From Nocardioides daedukensis (GTDB lineage: Bacteria; Actinomycetota; Actinomycetes; Propionibacteriales; Nocardioidaceae): a DNA stretch of 64,000 nucleotides. Both the position numbers and the translations under genes were made by a program. Shown in pieces: positions 61,614 to 64,000 of the stretch; within the stretch, counting starts at the first letter, position 1, and each line of letters starts with the position of its first letter. The notes beneath the pieces are model-generated. The model did no database searches. It was not told the DNA's origin and was given only the letters and a program-made list of their open reading frames with translations. The stretch is taken from assembly GCF_013408415.1 (NCBI RefSeq), contig NZ_JACCAA010000001.1, forward strand, positions 3,038,001-3,102,000, read 5' to 3'.

Positions 61614-61835
61614 ATGCCGAAGAAAGAGGGCGTGATCGAGCTCGAGGGCACCATTACGGAGGCCCTTCCCAATGCAATGTTCCGCGTGGAGCTGAGCAAC
61701 GGACACAAGGTGCTCGCGCACATCAGCGGCAAGATGCGCCAGCACTACATCCGGATCCTCCCCGAGGACCGCGTAGTGGTGGAACTCTCGCCGTACGACC
61801 TCACTCGAGGCCGGATCGTCTACCGCTACAAGTAA
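61614..61835 (+). CDS. infA: Translation initiation factor IF-1
   Basis: This encodes 73 residues: [73 protein letters not shown], an OB fold. GGAGGACATG supplies a close ribosome-binding site. An in-frame GTG at 61605 is less likely. First gene of the infA-rpmJ-rpsM-rpsK-rpsD-rpoA unit. Confidence 0.98.
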   Translation: MPKKEGVIELEGTITEALPNAMFRVELSNGHKVLAHISGKMRQHYIRILPEDRVVVELSPYDLTRGRIVYRYK

Positions 61836-61866
61836 CAGCCGAAAACAACGTGAAAGGACCATCCTC

Positions 61867-61980
61867 GTGAAGGTCAAGCCGAGCGTCGGCAAGATGTGTG
61901 ACAAGTGCAAGGTGATCCGTCGCCACGGCCGAGTCATGGTCATCTGCGAGAACCCGCGCCACAAGCAGCGCCAGGGCTGA
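61867..61980 (+). CDS. rpmJ: 50S ribosomal protein L36 (zinc-binding)
   Basis: This short gene encodes 37 residues from [41 protein letters not shown]11, C14, C27 and H32 form the zinc site of the C+ paralog. AAAGGACCATCCTC precedes the GTG. Confidence 0.97.
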   Translation: MKVKPSVGKMCDKCKVIRRHGRVMVICENPRHKQRQG

Positions 61981-62117
61981 TCCAGCCCCAGCTGCATCCA
62001 CAACTGAATACAACAACGTGATCGCTTAGGCCCACAGGGCCGAACCACCCCCGGGGCAGACGGCCGGGGCCTGACAAAAGCCAGGGTGCGACACGACCGA
62101 AACCTCTGTGAACAACC

Positions 62118-62135
62118 GAGGGGCATGCGCCCCTC
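62118..62135 (+). promoter_or_regulatory. Hairpin just before rpsM
   Basis: GAGGGGC-ATGC-GCCCCTC forms a 7-bp stem with a tetraloop, ending 17 nt before ATG 62153 and next to the ribosome-binding site AGAAAGGG. It may modulate rpsM translation. Confidence 0.5.
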
Positions 62136-62152
62136 ACAGAAAGGGCCATCAC

Positions 62153-62527
62153 ATGGCACGCCTTGTTGGTGTTGACCTCCCGCGTGACAAGCGCATCGAG
62201 ATCGCACTCACCTACATCTACGGCATCGGCCGTACCCGCTCCCAGCAGCTGCTGGAAGCCACCGGGGTCAACCCGAACCTCCGCGTCCACGAGCTGGGCG
62301 ACGAAGAGCTGGTCAAGCTCCGCGACGAGATCGAAGCCAACTTCAAGATCGAGGGTGACCTCCGCCGTGAGGTCCAGGCAGACATCCGCCGCAAGATCGA
62401 GATCGGCAGCTACCAGGGTCGCCGCCACCGCATGGGCCTTCCGGTCCGCGGCCAGCGCACCAAGACCAACGCTCGCACCCGCAAGGGTCCGAAGCGCACG
62501 GTTGCCGGCAAGAAGAAGACCAAGTGA
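62153..62527 (+). CDS. rpsM: 30S ribosomal protein S13
   Basis: This encodes 124 residues: [41 protein letters not shown] and [24 protein letters not shown]. Contacts tRNA and forms bridge B1. A 130-nt gap follows before rpsK. Confidence 0.98.
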   Translation: MARLVGVDLPRDKRIEIALTYIYGIGRTRSQQLLEATGVNPNLRVHELGDEELVKLRDEIEANFKIEGDLRREVQADIRRKIEIGSYQGRRHRMGLPVRGQRTKTNARTRKGPKRTVAGKKKTK

Positions 62528-62657
62528 TCTGACGCCGGTCCCCGGCCCTCACCGACGAGTGCTCTGCGCTGCAGGCACCTCGACGCCCGGGTCGTTCACC
62601 AGCGGCAGTTCTCGGACTTCCCACTCATCCAGACCAGTAACTTTCAGGAGATATTGA

Positions 62658-63065
62658 ATGCCTCCCAAGAGCCGCACCGCGGCTGGCGCCAAGAAGGTGC
62701 GCCGCAAGGAGAAGAAGAACATCGCTCAGGGCGAAGCCCACATCAAGAGCACGTTCAACAACACCATCGTCACGATCACCGACCCCACCGGCGCAGTGAT
62801 CTCGTGGGCCTCGGCCGGCACCGTCGGCTTCAAGGGCTCGCGCAAGTCCACCCCGTTCGCGGCACAGATGGCGGCCGAGGCCGCTGGTCGTCGTGCGATG
62901 GACCACGGCATGAAGAAGATCGACGTCTTCGTCAAGGGCCCGGGTTCGGGTCGCGAGACGGCGATTCGGTCCCTGGGTGCGATCGGCCTCGAGGTCGGCA
63001 CCATCCAGGACGTCACGCCCGCCCCGCACAACGGATGCCGGCCGCCCAAGCGCCGCCGCGTCTGA
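62658..63065 (+). CDS. rpsK: 30S ribosomal protein S11
   Basis: This encodes 135 residues: [56 protein letters not shown] and [17 protein letters not shown]. Lies in the 30S platform beside the mRNA exit. Confidence 0.98.
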   Translation: MPPKSRTAAGAKKVRRKEKKNIAQGEAHIKSTFNNTIVTITDPTGAVISWASAGTVGFKGSRKSTPFAAQMAAEAAGRRAMDHGMKKIDVFVKGPGSGRETAIRSLGAIGLEVGTIQDVTPAPHNGCRPPKRRRV

Positions 63066-63095
63066 TCCGCACCGAGAACAAGGAGACTTTGAGAA

Positions 63096-63704
63096 ATGGC
63101 CCGTTACACCGGCCCCATGACCCGGAAGTCGCGCCGCCTCGGTGTCGACCTCGTCGGAGGCGACCAGGCATTCGAGCGTCGTCCCTACCCGCCCGGCCAG
63201 CACGGTCGCGCACGTGTCAAGGAGAGCGAGTACCGCACTCAGCTTCACGAGAAGCAGAAGGCGCGCATCTCCTACGGCATCCTCGAGAAGCAGTTCCACA
63301 ACTACTACGTCGAGGCATCGCGTCGCGCCGGCAAGACCGGTGACAACCTGTTGCAGCTGCTTGAGTGCCGCCTCGACAACGTGGTCTACCGTGCCGGGTT
63401 CGCCCGCACGCGTCGCCACGCCCGTCAGCTCGTCGTGCACGGCCACTTCAAGGTCAACGGCAAGAAGGTCGACATCCCGTCCTTCCAGGTTTCCGCGCAC
63501 GACGTCATCGACGTTCGCGAGAAGTCGCTCGAGATGACCCCGTTCATCGTGGCTCGTGAGACCCACGCCGAGCGTGTTGTCCCGGCGTGGCTCGAGGCCC
63601 TGCCGAACCGCATGCGGGTCCTGGTTCACCAGCTCCCCATCCGGGCGCAGATCGACGTTCCCGTCCAGGAGCAGCTGATCGTCGAGTTCTACTCGAAGAA
63701 GTAA
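63096..63704 (+). CDS. rpsD: 30S ribosomal protein S4
   Basis: This encodes 202 residues: [60 protein letters not shown] and an S4 RNA-binding domain [39 protein letters not shown]. The zinc-lacking form, without N-terminal cysteines. In E. coli S4 represses the alpha operon. Confidence 0.98.
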   Translation: MARYTGPMTRKSRRLGVDLVGGDQAFERRPYPPGQHGRARVKESEYRTQLHEKQKARISYGILEKQFHNYYVEASRRAGKTGDNLLQLLECRLDNVVYRAGFARTRRHARQLVVHGHFKVNGKKVDIPSFQVSAHDVIDVREKSLEMTPFIVARETHAERVVPAWLEALPNRMRVLVHQLPIRAQIDVPVQEQLIVEFYSKK

Positions 63705-63774
63705 CACCCCCTCCCTTTCGCCACTGCAGTTCGGGCCCGTCAAATAGTGGGTGGGCCCGGAAAGGAAAGAATCA

Positions 63775-64000
63775 GTGCTTATCGCTCAGCGCCCGACCCT
63801 GTCGGAAGAATCCGTCGACGAGTTCCGTTCGCGGTTCGTCATCGAGCCGCTGGAGCCCGGCTTCGGCTACACGCTCGGCAACTCCCTGCGTCGCACCCTG
63901 CTCAGCTCCATCCCGGGCGCCTCGGTCACGAGCATCAAGGTGGACAGCGTCCTCCACGAGTTCTCGACCGTCGAGGGCGTCAAGGAAGACATCACCGAGG
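63775..64000 (+). CDS. rpoA: RNA polymerase alpha subunit, 3'-truncated by the window edge
   Basis: GTG 63775 opens a frame that runs off the end after 75 codons. [68 protein letters not shown] is the start of the alpha N-terminal dimerisation domain. GGAAAGGAAAG (63759-63769) is the ribosome-binding site. Confidence 0.97.
   Translation, partial: MLIAQRPTLSEESVDEFRSRFVIEPLEPGFGYTLGNSLRRTLLSSIPGASVTSIKVDSVLHEFSTVEGVKEDITE

Overview
The window is very GC-rich, almost fully coding DNA from an actinobacterium. The gene content (XPB helicase with its partner protein, DUF3027, DUF2530, an Mce-associated pair, a CGNR protein, an Rv1747-type FHA-ABC exporter) and the many leaderless promoters (TANNNT placed 6-7 nt before ATG/GTG) suggest a Nocardioides-like member of the Propionibacteriales. 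The genus is inference. No rRNA, tRNA, CRISPR array, insertion sequence or prophage was seen.

Layout. 1-0.94 kb: the 3' end of an Mce-type operon (two Mce-associated proteins). 1-11 kb: a molybdenum hydroxylase locus with a MobA/MocA-like nucleotidyltransferase, MoxR-type ATPase (CoxD), VWA protein (CoxE), XdhC/CoxF protein, a GAF + winged-helix regulator, then coxS-coxL-coxM-coxG. CoxL carries AYRGAGR (form II), so CO as substrate is not assured. 11-16.7 kb: an AlkB-type dealkylase behind a perfect SOS box, a LolD/FtsX-type ABC exporter, a GntR/UTRA regulator and CutC. 16.7-22.7 kb (minus strand): a repeat cluster, a membrane-anchored zinc metallopeptidase, XPB helicase, a CGNR protein and a large helicase-associated protein. 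22.7-29 kb: PP2C phosphatase, two FHA proteins (one with an RDD membrane domain) and an ABC-2 transporter, a likely phospho-signalling/export module. 29-38.3 kb: secreted subtilase, cold-shock protein, two MFS transporters, DUF3027, DUF2530, an AzgA-type purine permease and a MarR regulator.

38.5-64 kb: the translation block. rpsL-rpsG-fusA-tuf comes first, then mug and trmB, then the S10-spc-alpha series from rpsJ to rplO, secY-adk-map, and infA-rpmJ-rpsM-rpsK-rpsD-rpoA (rpoA runs off the end). Between map and infA lie a 922-residue FHA-FHA-ABC-permease protein and a luciferase-like flavin oxidoreductase. Terminator-like palindromes and separate -10 boxes suggest that secY, the FHA-ABC gene, the oxidoreductase and infA each start a transcription unit.

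The most interesting signals are: the SOS box on alkB; an identical 21-bp element in the rpsL and rpsJ leaders; a 33-bp-spaced direct repeat before coxS; four FHA domains spread over two ABC-exporter loci plus a PP2C phosphatase; a 42-bp-period repeat with an inverted last copy; and a candidate leaderless 49-residue ORF before the cold-shock gene. Start codons were chosen by eye from ribosome-binding sites or -10 spacing; no alignment or search was run.
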